DNA from: JAAEQG01 sp023133475
GTDB taxonomy: Bacteria; Planctomycetota; Phycisphaerae; UBA1845
Length of the DNA stretch: 18,049 nucleotides
Reading direction: 5' to 3'
Assembly: GCA_030631415.1 (NCBI GenBank)
Contig: DAOVLE010000094.1
Location: forward strand, 1-18,049
Shown: positions 5,253 to 12,491 of the stretch, one piece after another
Numbering within the stretch: the first letter of the stretch is position 1
Layout of the letters: each line of letters opens with the position of its first letter
Translations under genes and position numbers: made by a program
The notes under the pieces: model-generated
Databases searched by the model: none
What the model was told of the DNA's origin: nothing
The model's input: only the letters and a program-made list of their open reading frames with translations

Positions 5253-7133
5253 ATGGTTACGTTGGCTGAAATCGAACCCGGGACCAATCACCGTTTAAGG
5301 CATGTGCCCACGGCGGCGTGGGTGATGTTGGCCCTGATCCTTGTGCCGTCCGCCCTGCTGCGGTTCGGCGGGCTGGACCGCGAAGGACGCTGGGGTGACG
5401 AGTATTCCCAAACCATGGGCTACCAGTTGCCCCCGCAATACGTCGCGCTGTGGGCGCGGACGGAGGGACAGCCTCCACTCGATTACCTGCTGGGATGGGC
5501 ACTCACTAAGATAGAAAAGTCGGTGTGGATGATGCGGGCACCGGCGGCTTTTTTTGGGGTTCTGGGTGTGGGAGCCTGCTTTTTGGTGGCTGGTAAGCTG
5601 GCTTCGTGGCGCGAGGGGTTGATTGCGTCGGCGATGCTGGCGGTCTCACCACTGCACTGGAAACTCAGCCAGACCGCCAGGCCTTACACGATCTGCACGG
5701 CGGCTTTTTTGCTCATGCTGTGGACTTTCCTGCGCGCCCTGGAAAAGCCCGACCGGCGTCGGCTGGTCACCTTCGGTCTGGCAGCCTACCTGATGACCCT
5801 GACCCGAGGTTTGGCTCCTCCGGTAATCCTGCTTGGCACCGGCATAGTGTCGGCGGTGGGGTGTTTGGCGGTGTGGTTGAAGAGATCAGAAAGCTGTGGC
5901 GATACGTTCCGCAGGTTGCGACGTGTGTGCCTGGTTACCGTGCTGGTTGGGCTGGCGGCGGTGCCGATGTTGGTTTTCCTGGTGCAAGGTGCCAAAGCGT
6001 GGACCGTCTTTGATTCGAGCAAACGAGCGGTGCAGCAGTTGCCCGTGGAGCCCTTTCTTTCACGGTTGAGTTCCAATGCGATGGTCTGGTTCCAGTCGCC
6101 GGAGACGATGTTTGGGCCGGGTGGGATGGTGGTGGCTCTACTGGCGTTAGCCGGGGTGATTATTTGTCTGCGGTGGTGGCGGCATTTGCGCGTTTGTAGC
6201 AGGTACGCCTGCGTCATTGCCTGGATTGTCGGCCCGCTGTACCTGCTCATGTTCACCGCGGCGGTGCCTCGGGCCTCGATCACAGACCGTTACGGCCTTT
6301 TCCTGGTCCCGATATTGGCCACCTTCGCGGCAATTGCCGTTGTGGCTTGGCTACGCTGGTGCCGGCGATTCGTCATCAACCAGCCGGTCTTGCAATACGT
6401 CACCGTCACGACTGTTGTTGCCCTGGTGTTGGCATCGCCCGCTTGGGCAACCTTGCAGTGGGCCGGGCGGTATTTCAATACCGATTGGCAAGGCTGTGCC
6501 GCCTACCTGGCGGACAAGGTGACAGGCGATGACGTAATCATGGTGCTGGATGATCGGCCGCTGGGCAAGTATCAACCGCCGTTCTGGGGCAAGTGCGAAT
6601 GGCCTGAGAGGCCGCACCGGCCGCTTGGGGAATCGGTGTGGACGTTGGCAGTCTCCGAGTCGCACTGGCGGCGGTTGCTGAGCAAGAAGGGTCGTTGCTT
6701 CCTTGTGGTGAAGTATCCAGCTCGCCAAAAGGTTGGCGGTCAACCGCCCGATGCGTATCTGGGCGAGGGGCTGGCATCGGCACCGGTGGGTATGGAACTG
6801 GTGAAATTCCGCGGACTCGATCTGCTGTTCCGCAAGGAGCCGGCAGGTGACCCGATAGCCGGCATGATCGCTGCTTGTGATGATCTGCTGGCATTGCCTC
6901 GCCGCTGCCCGGATTCACAGGCTATTCCTTACGTGCTCCGTTCCCGCTTGCAGTTGCACAGGGGCGATGTGACTGGTGCTGTCGATTCCTTCAGGAGTGC
7001 GTGTCAGTGCGTACCGCAGGAGCAAAAGGCATGGTTTGCAGTCTCCGTGGCGGTGCACGCTTCGGCCATTCAGTGCAAAAGCAATGGGTGGGGGACTGAC
7101 TCGCCCCTCAAAGCTGCCGTAGATGGATGTTAA
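5253..7133 (+). CDS. GT39/ArnT-like integral-membrane glycosyltransferase
   Basis: A 626-residue polytopic membrane protein. Hydrophobic segments begin at about residue 22 and recur to about residue 395, followed by a soluble C-terminal region. The first outer loop has WGDEYSQT (Asp49-Glu50), the acidic position typical of polyprenyl-phosphate-sugar-dependent PMT/ArnT enzymes; QPPLDYLLGW, RAPAAFFGVLGVG and SQTARPYT follow in the family's usual order. It should transfer a sugar from a lipid-phosphate donor on the outer face of the membrane; the acceptor is unknown. The last ~180 residues are extra to the membrane core and may be helical-repeat-like. The final codons (about 612-618) contain an 18-nt stretch identical to repeat DNA at 17968-17985. 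It overlaps the next gene by a few bases, suggesting an operon. Confidence 0.8.
   Translation: MVTLAEIEPGTNHRLRHVPTAAWVMLALILVPSALLRFGGLDREGRWGDEYSQTMGYQLPPQYVALWARTEGQPPLDYLLGWALTKIEKSVWMMRAPAAFFGVLGVGACFLVAGKLASWREGLIASAMLAVSPLHWKLSQTARPYTICTAAFLLMLWTFLRALEKPDRRRLVTFGLAAYLMTLTRGLAPPVILLGTGIVSAVGCLAVWLKRSESCGDTFRRLRRVCLVTVLVGLAAVPMLVFLVQGAKAWTVFDSSKRAVQQLPVEPFLSRLSSNAMVWFQSPETMFGPGGMVVALLALAGVIICLRWWRHLRVCSRYACVIAWIVGPLYLLMFTAAVPRASITDRYGLFLVPILATFAAIAVVAWLRWCRRFVINQPVLQYVTVTTVVALVLASPAWATLQWAGRYFNTDWQGCAAYLADKVTGDDVIMVLDDRPLGKYQPPFWGKCEWPERPHRPLGESVWTLAVSESHWRRLLSKKGRCFLVVKYPARQKVGGQPPDAYLGEGLASAPVGMELVKFRGLDLLFRKEPAGDPIAGMIAACDDLLALPRRCPDSQAIPYVLRSRLQLHRGDVTGAVDSFRSACQCVPQEQKAWFAVSVAVHASAIQCKSNGWGTDSPLKAAVDGC
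7086..7103 (+). repeat. GGGTGGGGGACTGACTCG repeat inside gene end
   Basis: An 18-nt exact match to 17968-17985, where the same sequence is the right flank of a composite hairpin element. Here it is within the last 45 nt of the glycosyltransferase gene and encodes GWGTDS. The sequence fits repeat DNA having moved into the 3' end of the gene. Confidence 0.7.
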
Positions 7134-8569
7134 GCCCGATGGCCGACCGCCGACCATTCCTGCTGCTGGACCCTCCCACCGCCGTCAGTTTCCGCCGCCG
7201 GGGGACGCGAGAGAAAGACGGTGCCCCATACGCACCGTTCCCCAGCATCGACCTGATCCTGCTCTCGGGGGTCGTCCGAGAAGCAGACTATCAGCCGGTC
7301 TACATCGACGCTCAACTGGACAACCTGACGTGGGGGCAATTGATCGACAACCTCCGCGGGCGCCGCTTGGCAGGGGTTGTGTCGCTGATTTCCAGTTCGC
7401 AAATCGATGAGGAACTGGCCCAACTCGGGCAACTGAAAGAAGCACTGGGCAACGTGCCGCTATACGTGGTGGGCACTCTCACCATCCAGCGGGATCGTCT
7501 GCGCATCGAGAAGCTCATGAGGGAGGTTTCTTGGCTGGACGGGGTGATCCTCAATACCGTCGAGCATAACTTTGGGGAGATCATCGGCGTGGCGAAGCCG
7601 GCTTCGGTCGAACCGCTCAACATCGCAGTGCGGGGTCCCGGCGGCCCGGTGGTTCCCGAGACGCGGGTGAGGTTCGGCAGTGGGCTACACATTCCCCAGC
7701 CGGAGCACGCCATCTTCAAAGACCGCCGCTACTGTTTCCCACAGAGTAAGCGGACCCCGGTCACCTGTGTGCAGCTTTCTTTCGGCTGCCCGTTCAACTG
7801 CGCGTTCTGCCTCGACAACCAGTTGTACCGCAAAATGCTCTACCGAGACGTGGATGATGTGGTGGCTGAACTTGTGGGGATCGAGCGTTTGGGCTTTCGT
7901 GAGGTTTACTTCAAGGACCTGACCTTCGGCGTGAACAAGAGAATTTGCACCGAGTTCCTGGAGAAACTCGCCGGATTGCGTTTGAGGCTGCGTTGGTTGT
8001 GTTCGACGCGGGTCGATGTTGTCACCACGCCTCTGCTGCGGTTGATGAAGCAGGCCGGTTGTTACGGGATCGAGTTCGGCGTTGAAAGCGGGATGGGCAA
8101 CCGGCGGGCAGCCAACGGCAAGAGCGTTGGCGACGGGCTGATCCGGCGGGTGTTCAGTGCTTGTCGAAGCCTGGGGATCGAGACCACCGCGTTTGTAATG
8201 ATGGGCTTCGTGGATGAGACCGCCGAGGAGACCCGCGCCACCATGCGGTTCATCGAGTCCCTCCGGCCGGACTACGTTTCTTACAACATTGTCAACGCCC
8301 TGCCCGGCACGGCGTTGGAGCGGCGTGCCCGAAAGGAAGGGTTCCTTCGCTGCGAACCGGGCGACTACGGATACGCCACCAGCAACATCAAGCACCGCTA
8401 CCTCACCCCTGCGCGGCTGGCGAGACTTCACCGCGAGGCGACCCGATCGTTTTATTGCCGCCCTTCGGTGATATTGGGCAGGCTGACGAAGCTGAAAAGT
8501 GTTTTTGAACTGCGTAAGATGGTCCGCCTGGGCTGGGAGAACGTATTGAGGCCAAGACCATGCACCTGA
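7127..8569 (+). CDS. B12-binding-type radical SAM protein
   Basis: A 480-residue enzyme. The N-terminal ~190 residues have the Rossmann-like plan of a cobalamin-binding domain (LLSGVVREADYQPVYIDAQL, then a SLISSS strand end), without an obvious cobalamin-ligating histidine, as in many B12 radical SAM enzymes. The radical SAM core begins with SFGCPFNCAFC: Cys221, Cys225 and Cys228 form the CX3CX2C cluster motif. Later core features include YFKDLTFGVNK, GIEFGVESG and TTAFVMMGF. The family includes methyltransferases, cyclases and hopanoid-modifying enzymes; the substrate is not evident. ATG codons at 7127 and 7139 are both possible (MADRRP from the latter). It overlaps the genes on both sides, so it is likely coupled to the glycosyltransferase and the aminotransferase. 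Confidence 0.85.
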   Translation: MLSPMADRRPFLLLDPPTAVSFRRRGTREKDGAPYAPFPSIDLILLSGVVREADYQPVYIDAQLDNLTWGQLIDNLRGRRLAGVVSLISSSQIDEELAQLGQLKEALGNVPLYVVGTLTIQRDRLRIEKLMREVSWLDGVILNTVEHNFGEIIGVAKPASVEPLNIAVRGPGGPVVPETRVRFGSGLHIPQPEHAIFKDRRYCFPQSKRTPVTCVQLSFGCPFNCAFCLDNQLYRKMLYRDVDDVVAELVGIERLGFREVYFKDLTFGVNKRICTEFLEKLAGLRLRLRWLCSTRVDVVTTPLLRLMKQAGCYGIEFGVESGMGNRRAANGKSVGDGLIRRVFSACRSLGIETTAFVMMGFVDETAEETRATMRFIESLRPDYVSYNIVNALPGTALERRARKEGFLRCEPGDYGYATSNIKHRYLTPARLARLHREATRSFYCRPSVILGRLTKLKSVFELRKMVRLGWENVLRPRPCT

Positions 8570-9813
8570 TGTCCATACCTCGCCACCAGATTGAGACCAC
8601 GCCGGCTGAATATGCCGGCATCATTGCTTCCCTGGCCGGCCCGGCTGACTGTCCGGGCGCCTTTTCCAGGTTTGAGCAGGCTTTCGCCGAGTATATCGGT
8701 TGCCGACACGCCATCGCGGTTTCGTCGGGGCGGTTGGCGCTGCACCTGATCCTGGAGCGGCTAGCGCTGGAGGAGGGCGTTGAGGCGATTGTTCCGGCAT
8801 TTAACTACTTCGTGGTGGTCGAGCGGTTTTGCCGGCTGGGGATCGTGCCGCGATTCTGCGACATTCGCCGCGACGACCTGAACATCGACGCGACCGCCGC
8901 CGAGCGTCTGATCACCCCGCGGACGAGAGTGCTGCTGGTCACCCACATGTTCGGATACCCGGCTGACATGGACGCCCTGGTCGATCTGGCGGAGCGTCAC
9001 AATCTTATTTTGCTGGAAGACTGTGCCCACGCCCTTGGCACCAGGTACGGGGAAAGGTTTGTGGGGACGTTCGGCAAGGCGTCGATCTTCAGCTTCAGTG
9101 TGCTCAAGCTGGTGACCACCTTCGGCGGCGGGATGATCGCCACCGACGACGACGAGTTAGCGGCGGGTATCCGGGCCGATCTGGCTTGCCTGCGTTGTTT
9201 GCGCCCCAAGCCGACCGGGCTCAAGCGGGCGATCACCGGGGCCATCATGGACCTGGGCACGCGGAAGCTGGTTTTCAGCCTCGGCGCCTGGCCTTTGTTG
9301 AGGCTGATGCGGGCGGTTAAGCCGGACATCCAACAGAAGATGATGACCGACACGCCACACCGGGTGTCCGACTTCGACCCGCGAAAGGTGCCGCGGATGC
9401 ACGCCTTCCAGGCAGTGCTCGGGCGAAGCCAACTCACCCGGGCAGAGCAGTTCATCGAGCGGCGGCGGCGGGTGGGAGCCTGGCTCGACGAGGAACTCGC
9501 AGGCATTGCCGGGGTGCAACCGTTGCGGTGCGCGGGTGGTGACAGGCGACACAACGGGCTCTATTACGGTATTTTGGCTGACCGCTCTGCCGAGTTGTCC
9601 ACCTTTCTGTTTCGCCGGGGGATCGACTCGGAGACCAGTGAGTATCTGAACTGTGCCGACTTGGGGATTTACCGCGACTATTCCCAGGACTGCCCGGCGG
9701 CTCGTGAGGTGCAGTCCCGCATTGTGCGACTGCCCAACTACCCCAGCCTGACCCGCCGCGAGGCCCGGCGGATCGGAGATGCCATCCGGGCGTTCTACGC
9801 TGCCGGGCGGTGA
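8560..9813 (+). CDS. DegT/DnrJ/EryC1/StrS family aminotransferase
   Basis: A 417-residue PLP enzyme. Family marks: AVSSGRLALHLIL near residue 50 (cofactor phosphate region), LLEDCAHALG with Asp154 to the pyridine nitrogen, and FSFSVLKLVTTFGGGMI with Lys183 as the Schiff-base lysine. It should aminate a keto-sugar or related ketone, usually with glutamate as donor. Two starts are near: 8560 has GAGG eight nt before it, and 8569 overlaps the upstream stop as TGATG; I use 8560. The middle (about 220-265) is longer than in typical sugar aminotransferases. With an upstream glycosyltransferase and radical SAM enzyme and a downstream acetyltransferase, it probably serves synthesis of an amino-modified glycan or lipid. 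Confidence 0.88.
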   Translation: MHLMSIPRHQIETTPAEYAGIIASLAGPADCPGAFSRFEQAFAEYIGCRHAIAVSSGRLALHLILERLALEEGVEAIVPAFNYFVVVERFCRLGIVPRFCDIRRDDLNIDATAAERLITPRTRVLLVTHMFGYPADMDALVDLAERHNLILLEDCAHALGTRYGERFVGTFGKASIFSFSVLKLVTTFGGGMIATDDDELAAGIRADLACLRCLRPKPTGLKRAITGAIMDLGTRKLVFSLGAWPLLRLMRAVKPDIQQKMMTDTPHRVSDFDPRKVPRMHAFQAVLGRSQLTRAEQFIERRRRVGAWLDEELAGIAGVQPLRCAGGDRRHNGLYYGILADRSAELSTFLFRRGIDSETSEYLNCADLGIYRDYSQDCPAAREVQSRIVRLPNYPSLTRREARRIGDAIRAFYAAGR

Positions 9814-9825
9814 AACGTAGGGACG

Positions 9826-9906
9826 AGTCCAAAGTCCCTAGTCCAAAGTCTCGTTGGTTTCTGACTTTGGACTTTGGACCTTGGACTTTGGACCTTGGAC
9901 TTTTTT
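9826..9906. repeat. GACTTTG heptamer-like array, inverted, with T-run
   Basis: Left arm 9826-9850 carries AGTCCAAAGTC units; right arm 9863-9901 carries GGACTTTGGACCTTGGACTTT units, reverse-complementary to the left. The structure ends in six T residues (9901-9906), as in an intrinsic terminator. It fills the gap between the aminotransferase and the GNAT start codon, so it may separate their transcription. Confidence 0.7.
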
Positions 9907-9907
9907 G

Positions 9908-10585
9908 ATGAGCACACTTCTCGCACCCGAGCCGAGGCACCTCGACAAGGAGCAGGTGGTTTGCACCACAAGCCGATGCCGCATACGTTTGGCGACCCGT
10001 GATGACCTTTCGGTACTGGCGGATATCCACGCTGCCGGTATGCCGCGGGATTTTCTGGTTCGCCTGGGGCGAACGTTTCAAACGAAGGTCTTGTTTCCGA
10101 CGATGCTGGCAGCGTCGGGGACGTGCCTCTACGTTGCCCAGGAGGGTGGTAAAGTGCGTGGGTTTCTGGTTACGCGTCTGGGGTTTGGGGGGGTGATCTC
10201 GGAGGTTCTTGCCCACCACCCGGTGTGGATGTTAGTATCCTGTGTTGCAGCAGCACTTCGCCATCCAAGCTTGCTGCGGGACGCCGTGAGTGTGTTGGCA
10301 CAAGTGCGCAAGCGAGGGGCGGAGCCCGAAGTGCCGGCATCTGCTGAGCTTTTCCTGATGGCGGTCGATCCGCGTGCCCGCCGGCGGGGTGTGGGACGAG
10401 CATTGGTCGAGCATAGTGTGACTCAGTTGCGGGCTGGTGGAATCACCACCTACCGTGTTTTGCCGCACGCAGACAATAAGTCGGCTAAAAGGTTCTACGA
10501 AGACACCGGCTTTACCGAAACGGGGATATACCACTTTGCCGGACAACCCTGGCGTAGGCTTGAAATGGAGATAAAGGGGAGATAA
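9908..10585 (+). CDS. GNAT-family N-acetyltransferase
   Basis: A 225-residue protein. The first part (IRLATRDDLSVLADIHAAG) is the N-terminal strand-helix of the GNAT fold. Motif A is clear: LFLMAVDPRARRRGVGRALV, with the RRGVGRA acetyl-CoA pyrophosphate loop; motif B follows as VLPHADNKSAKRFYEDTGF. Residues of the central part (SEVLAHHPVWMLVSCVAAAL) form an unusually hydrophobic insert of uncertain role. I start at 9908: the longer frame from 9854 is made only of the upstream GACTTTG repeat. No ribosome site is visible before 9908 because repeat and T-run occupy that place. It may acetylate the amino group introduced by the upstream aminotransferase, but that is inference from order. Confidence 0.82.
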   Translation: MSTLLAPEPRHLDKEQVVCTTSRCRIRLATRDDLSVLADIHAAGMPRDFLVRLGRTFQTKVLFPTMLAASGTCLYVAQEGGKVRGFLVTRLGFGGVISEVLAHHPVWMLVSCVAAALRHPSLLRDAVSVLAQVRKRGAEPEVPASAELFLMAVDPRARRRGVGRALVEHSVTQLRAGGITTYRVLPHADNKSAKRFYEDTGFTETGIYHFAGQPWRRLEMEIKGR

Positions 10586-10694
10586 AAGCTATCAGCTTTC
10601 AGCCGTCAGCTATCAGCTTTCATCCTCGGTAGATTTTCTAGTCGGGTTTGCGGACCCAATCTGACGGCTGATAGCTGATAGCTGACAGCTTTTT
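10584..10694 (+). terminator. AGCTATCAGC/GCTGATAGC inverted array, terminator-like
   Basis: The left arm (10584-10609, units of AGCTATCAGC) is followed by a ~50-nt loop and a right arm (10661-10689, GACGGCTGATAGCTGATAGC) that pairs with it with one mismatch over the 19 inner positions. TTTTT follows at 10690-10694. The units are heptamer-like (GCTGATA). It begins on the GNAT stop codon and ends shortly before the apgM ribosome site, so it could end the cluster transcript. Confidence 0.55.
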
Positions 10695-10710
10695 ACACAG
10701 AGAGATAACT

Positions 10711-11916
10711 ATGAACATTCATGACTTAACCCGGACATTGAACCGTCACAACGACTCCAGGATCGTGCTGCTGGTGGCGGATGGGATTGGTGGGCTTCCG
10801 CAGGAGCCGGGCGGCCCCACCGAACTGGAAGCCGCCGCGACGCCGCACCTGGATGCTCTGGCCGCTCGAAACGTCAGCGGCCTGCTCAATCCGGTGTTGC
10901 CCGGGATCACCCCTGGAAGCGGCCCGGGGCACGTGTCGGTCTTCGGATACGACCCGCTGGAATACCAGATCGGTCGCGGGGTGCTCGAAGCACTGGGGAT
11001 CGACTTCGACCTGGGCCCCAACGACGTGGCGATCCGGGGCAATTTCTGCACGGTGGACAGTTCCGGAATAATCACCGATCGCCGTGCCGGGCGCATCCCT
11101 TCCGAAGCCTCCGCCCGCCTGGTCGAGAAGCTGCGGAGCATTCGCGTCGAGGGGGCTGAGATTTGCCTGGAGCCGGGGCTGGACCATCGTTTTGTGATGG
11201 TCCTGCGTGGTGAAGGGTTTGGCGGAGACGTGGAGGACACCGACCCGCAAGTTGCCGATGTCCTGCCGCTGCGCCCGGTGCCACGCAATGCAGCCTCACA
11301 GCGCACCGCCGAGGTGGCGGAGCAGTTCATCGCCCAGGCTGCCGAGGTGCTCAAGAATGAGCAACCTGCCAACATGCTGTTGTTGCGGGGGTTTGCCCGG
11401 CGCCCGTCCATGCCGACCATGCAGGAGGTTTACGGGCTCAAACCTGCCGCCATCGCGGTGTATCCGATGTACCGTGGCCTGGCGCGGCTGGTCGGAATGG
11501 ATATCCTGCCTAAGGTGGCTGACATCGAAGAACAGGTGCATCGGCTGGGGGAGTATTGGGACCGGTACGATTTCTTTTTCGTGCATTTCAAATACACCGA
11601 CAGCGCCGGCGAGGACGGCGATTTTGAAGAGAAGGTGCGGCGGATCGAGGAGTTGGACGCTCACATCCCGGCTATTGAGGCGCTCAAGCCCGACGTTTTA
11701 ATTGTCACGGGGGACCACAGCACACCGGCGAAGATGAGCCAGCACTCCTGGCATCCTGTCCCGGTGGTGTTGGCGGCTTCCACCTGTCGGCCTGATGAAG
11801 CCACCCGGTTCGGTGAGTCGCAGTGTCTGCGGGGCGGCTTGGGGCAGATAGAAGCCCGCTACCTGCTGCCGCTGGCGTTGGCTCACGCCGGGCGGTTGCA
11901 GAAGTTTGGGGCCTAA
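10711..11916 (+). CDS. apgM: cofactor-independent phosphoglycerate mutase, archaeal type
   Basis: A 401-residue enzyme of the alkaline-phosphatase superfamily; it interconverts 3- and 2-phosphoglycerate in glycolysis and gluconeogenesis without 2,3-bisphosphoglycerate. Metal and catalytic features are in order: VADGIGG (Asp24), TPHLDALA, GSGPGHVSVFGYDP with Ser70 as the phosphorylated nucleophile, VTGDHSTP (Asp335, His336) and HSWHPVPV (His345, His348). Length equals the family norm of about 400. GAGAG lies just before the ATG at 10711. It is separated from the upstream cluster by a terminator-like array, so it is probably transcribed alone. A phosphonate-pathway homologue is the only close alternative, but nothing nearby suggests that. 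Confidence 0.94.
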   Translation: MNIHDLTRTLNRHNDSRIVLLVADGIGGLPQEPGGPTELEAAATPHLDALAARNVSGLLNPVLPGITPGSGPGHVSVFGYDPLEYQIGRGVLEALGIDFDLGPNDVAIRGNFCTVDSSGIITDRRAGRIPSEASARLVEKLRSIRVEGAEICLEPGLDHRFVMVLRGEGFGGDVEDTDPQVADVLPLRPVPRNAASQRTAEVAEQFIAQAAEVLKNEQPANMLLLRGFARRPSMPTMQEVYGLKPAAIAVYPMYRGLARLVGMDILPKVADIEEQVHRLGEYWDRYDFFFVHFKYTDSAGEDGDFEEKVRRIEELDAHIPAIEALKPDVLIVTGDHSTPAKMSQHSWHPVPVVLAASTCRPDEATRFGESQCLRGGLGQIEARYLLPLALAHAGRLQKFGA

Positions 11917-11951
11917 ACTTCTCGCGCCGAAGCACGTGGGGCACCCGTTGC

Positions 11952-12100
11952 TTGCGCTAGGCCCGGCATTTATGCCGGGTATTGGAGTGGTTGTCTTTGC
12001 CCCCCAGTTTCGCCCCGCCGCTTTCGGCGGCGGGGCGAAACTGGGGGGGGGATTCTTCGTTCGGCCTTTTCACCCGGCATAAATGCCGGGCCTAGCGCAA
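11952..12100. repeat. composite nested inverted repeat, copy 1
   Basis: Outer arms of 29 nt (11952-11980 and 12072-12100) are perfectly inverted; each contains CCCGGCATTTATGCCGGG, itself palindromic. Inside lies a perfect 22-nt-arm hairpin (12000-12021 / 12027-12048) with a 5-nt loop (TTTCG). The left 52 nt (11954-12005) recur at 17884-17935 with one mismatch. No open reading frame of interest lies within. It fills most of the gap between apgM and the small gene at 12164. Confidence 0.9.
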
Positions 12101-12163
12101 CCCGTCGAAACGCAAAACAGTTTGATCGAAAATGGCACCAACACATTAGGTGGGAGATCGATC

Positions 12164-12352
12164 ATGGACGTTGACCCGGTTGTGCAAGAGATGCGTCGTC
12201 ACGGGGATAAAATCGCCGAGGAATGCGGTGGGGACCTTCATCGCATGGCCGAGCGCTTCCGTCGCGAACAAGCGAAGCATACGCATCGCATCGTGCCCCG
12301 CCACACCCGTTCCGTGCCACAACGCGACTCACCTCCGAAACCGGGCTCGTGA
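12164..12352 (+). CDS. small conserved-type protein, function unknown
   Basis: A 62-residue protein. A strong site (GGGAG, 8-9 nt before the ATG at 12164) sets the start; the longer frame from 12083 runs through the composite repeat. The sequence begins MDVDPVVQEMRRHGDKIAEE, then DLHRMAERFRREQ, and ends in a basic, proline-rich tail. I recall a family of small bacterial proteins with the plan DP(I/V)V.E(V/M)RR.R..IA.E...DL......R..Q, often annotated only as hypothetical and sometimes found beside toxin-antitoxin genes; this fits it. No partner gene is seen next to it here. The tail after residue 40 is probably unstructured. Confidence 0.6.
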   Translation: MDVDPVVQEMRRHGDKIAEECGGDLHRMAERFRREQAKHTHRIVPRHTRSVPQRDSPPKPGS

Positions 12353-12388
12353 ACGTGCGGGTGCCCCATCCGCTGTGTACGGAATCCG

Positions 12389-12455
12389 ATCAGTACCGCG
12401 ACCGTAAGGGAGCGGCCCCACTTGGATTGGCCGCCTTTACGGTCGCGGTACTGAT
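12389..12455. repeat. CAGTACCGCGACCGTAAGG repeat, copies 2 and 3 as a hairpin
   Basis: Two inverted copies (12389-12417 and 12429-12455) separated by 11 nt form a long hairpin with a small bulge, followed on the plus strand by TTTTT (12455-12459). Copies of the same unit are at 4663-4691 and 18004-18033. Lying between convergent genes, it could end transcription from the plus side. Confidence 0.85.
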
Positions 12456-12468
12456 TTTTAGCCATGAA

Positions 12469-12489
12469 GGCGGGTGGAACCCGCCCTAC
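12469..12489. repeat. GGCGGGTTCCACCCGCC palindrome, half copy
   Basis: A single arm of the palindromic repeat seen at 1232-1287 and 3125-3181. It lies 3 nt beyond the stop codon of the multihaem cytochrome gene and next to the CAGTACCGCGACC hairpin, so two repeat families abut here. Confidence 0.8.
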
Positions 12490-12491
12490 AA

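Noticed and set aside
9854..9907. 18-codon N-terminal extension of the GNAT gene (MVSDFGLWTLDFGPW...)
   Set aside because: These codons are the GACTTTG repeat array; the GNAT domain needs only the start at 9908.
9452..10219. 255-codon minus-strand frame across the aminotransferase end and GNAT start
   Set aside because: It crosses two well-supported plus-strand genes and a repeat array, with no domain of its own.
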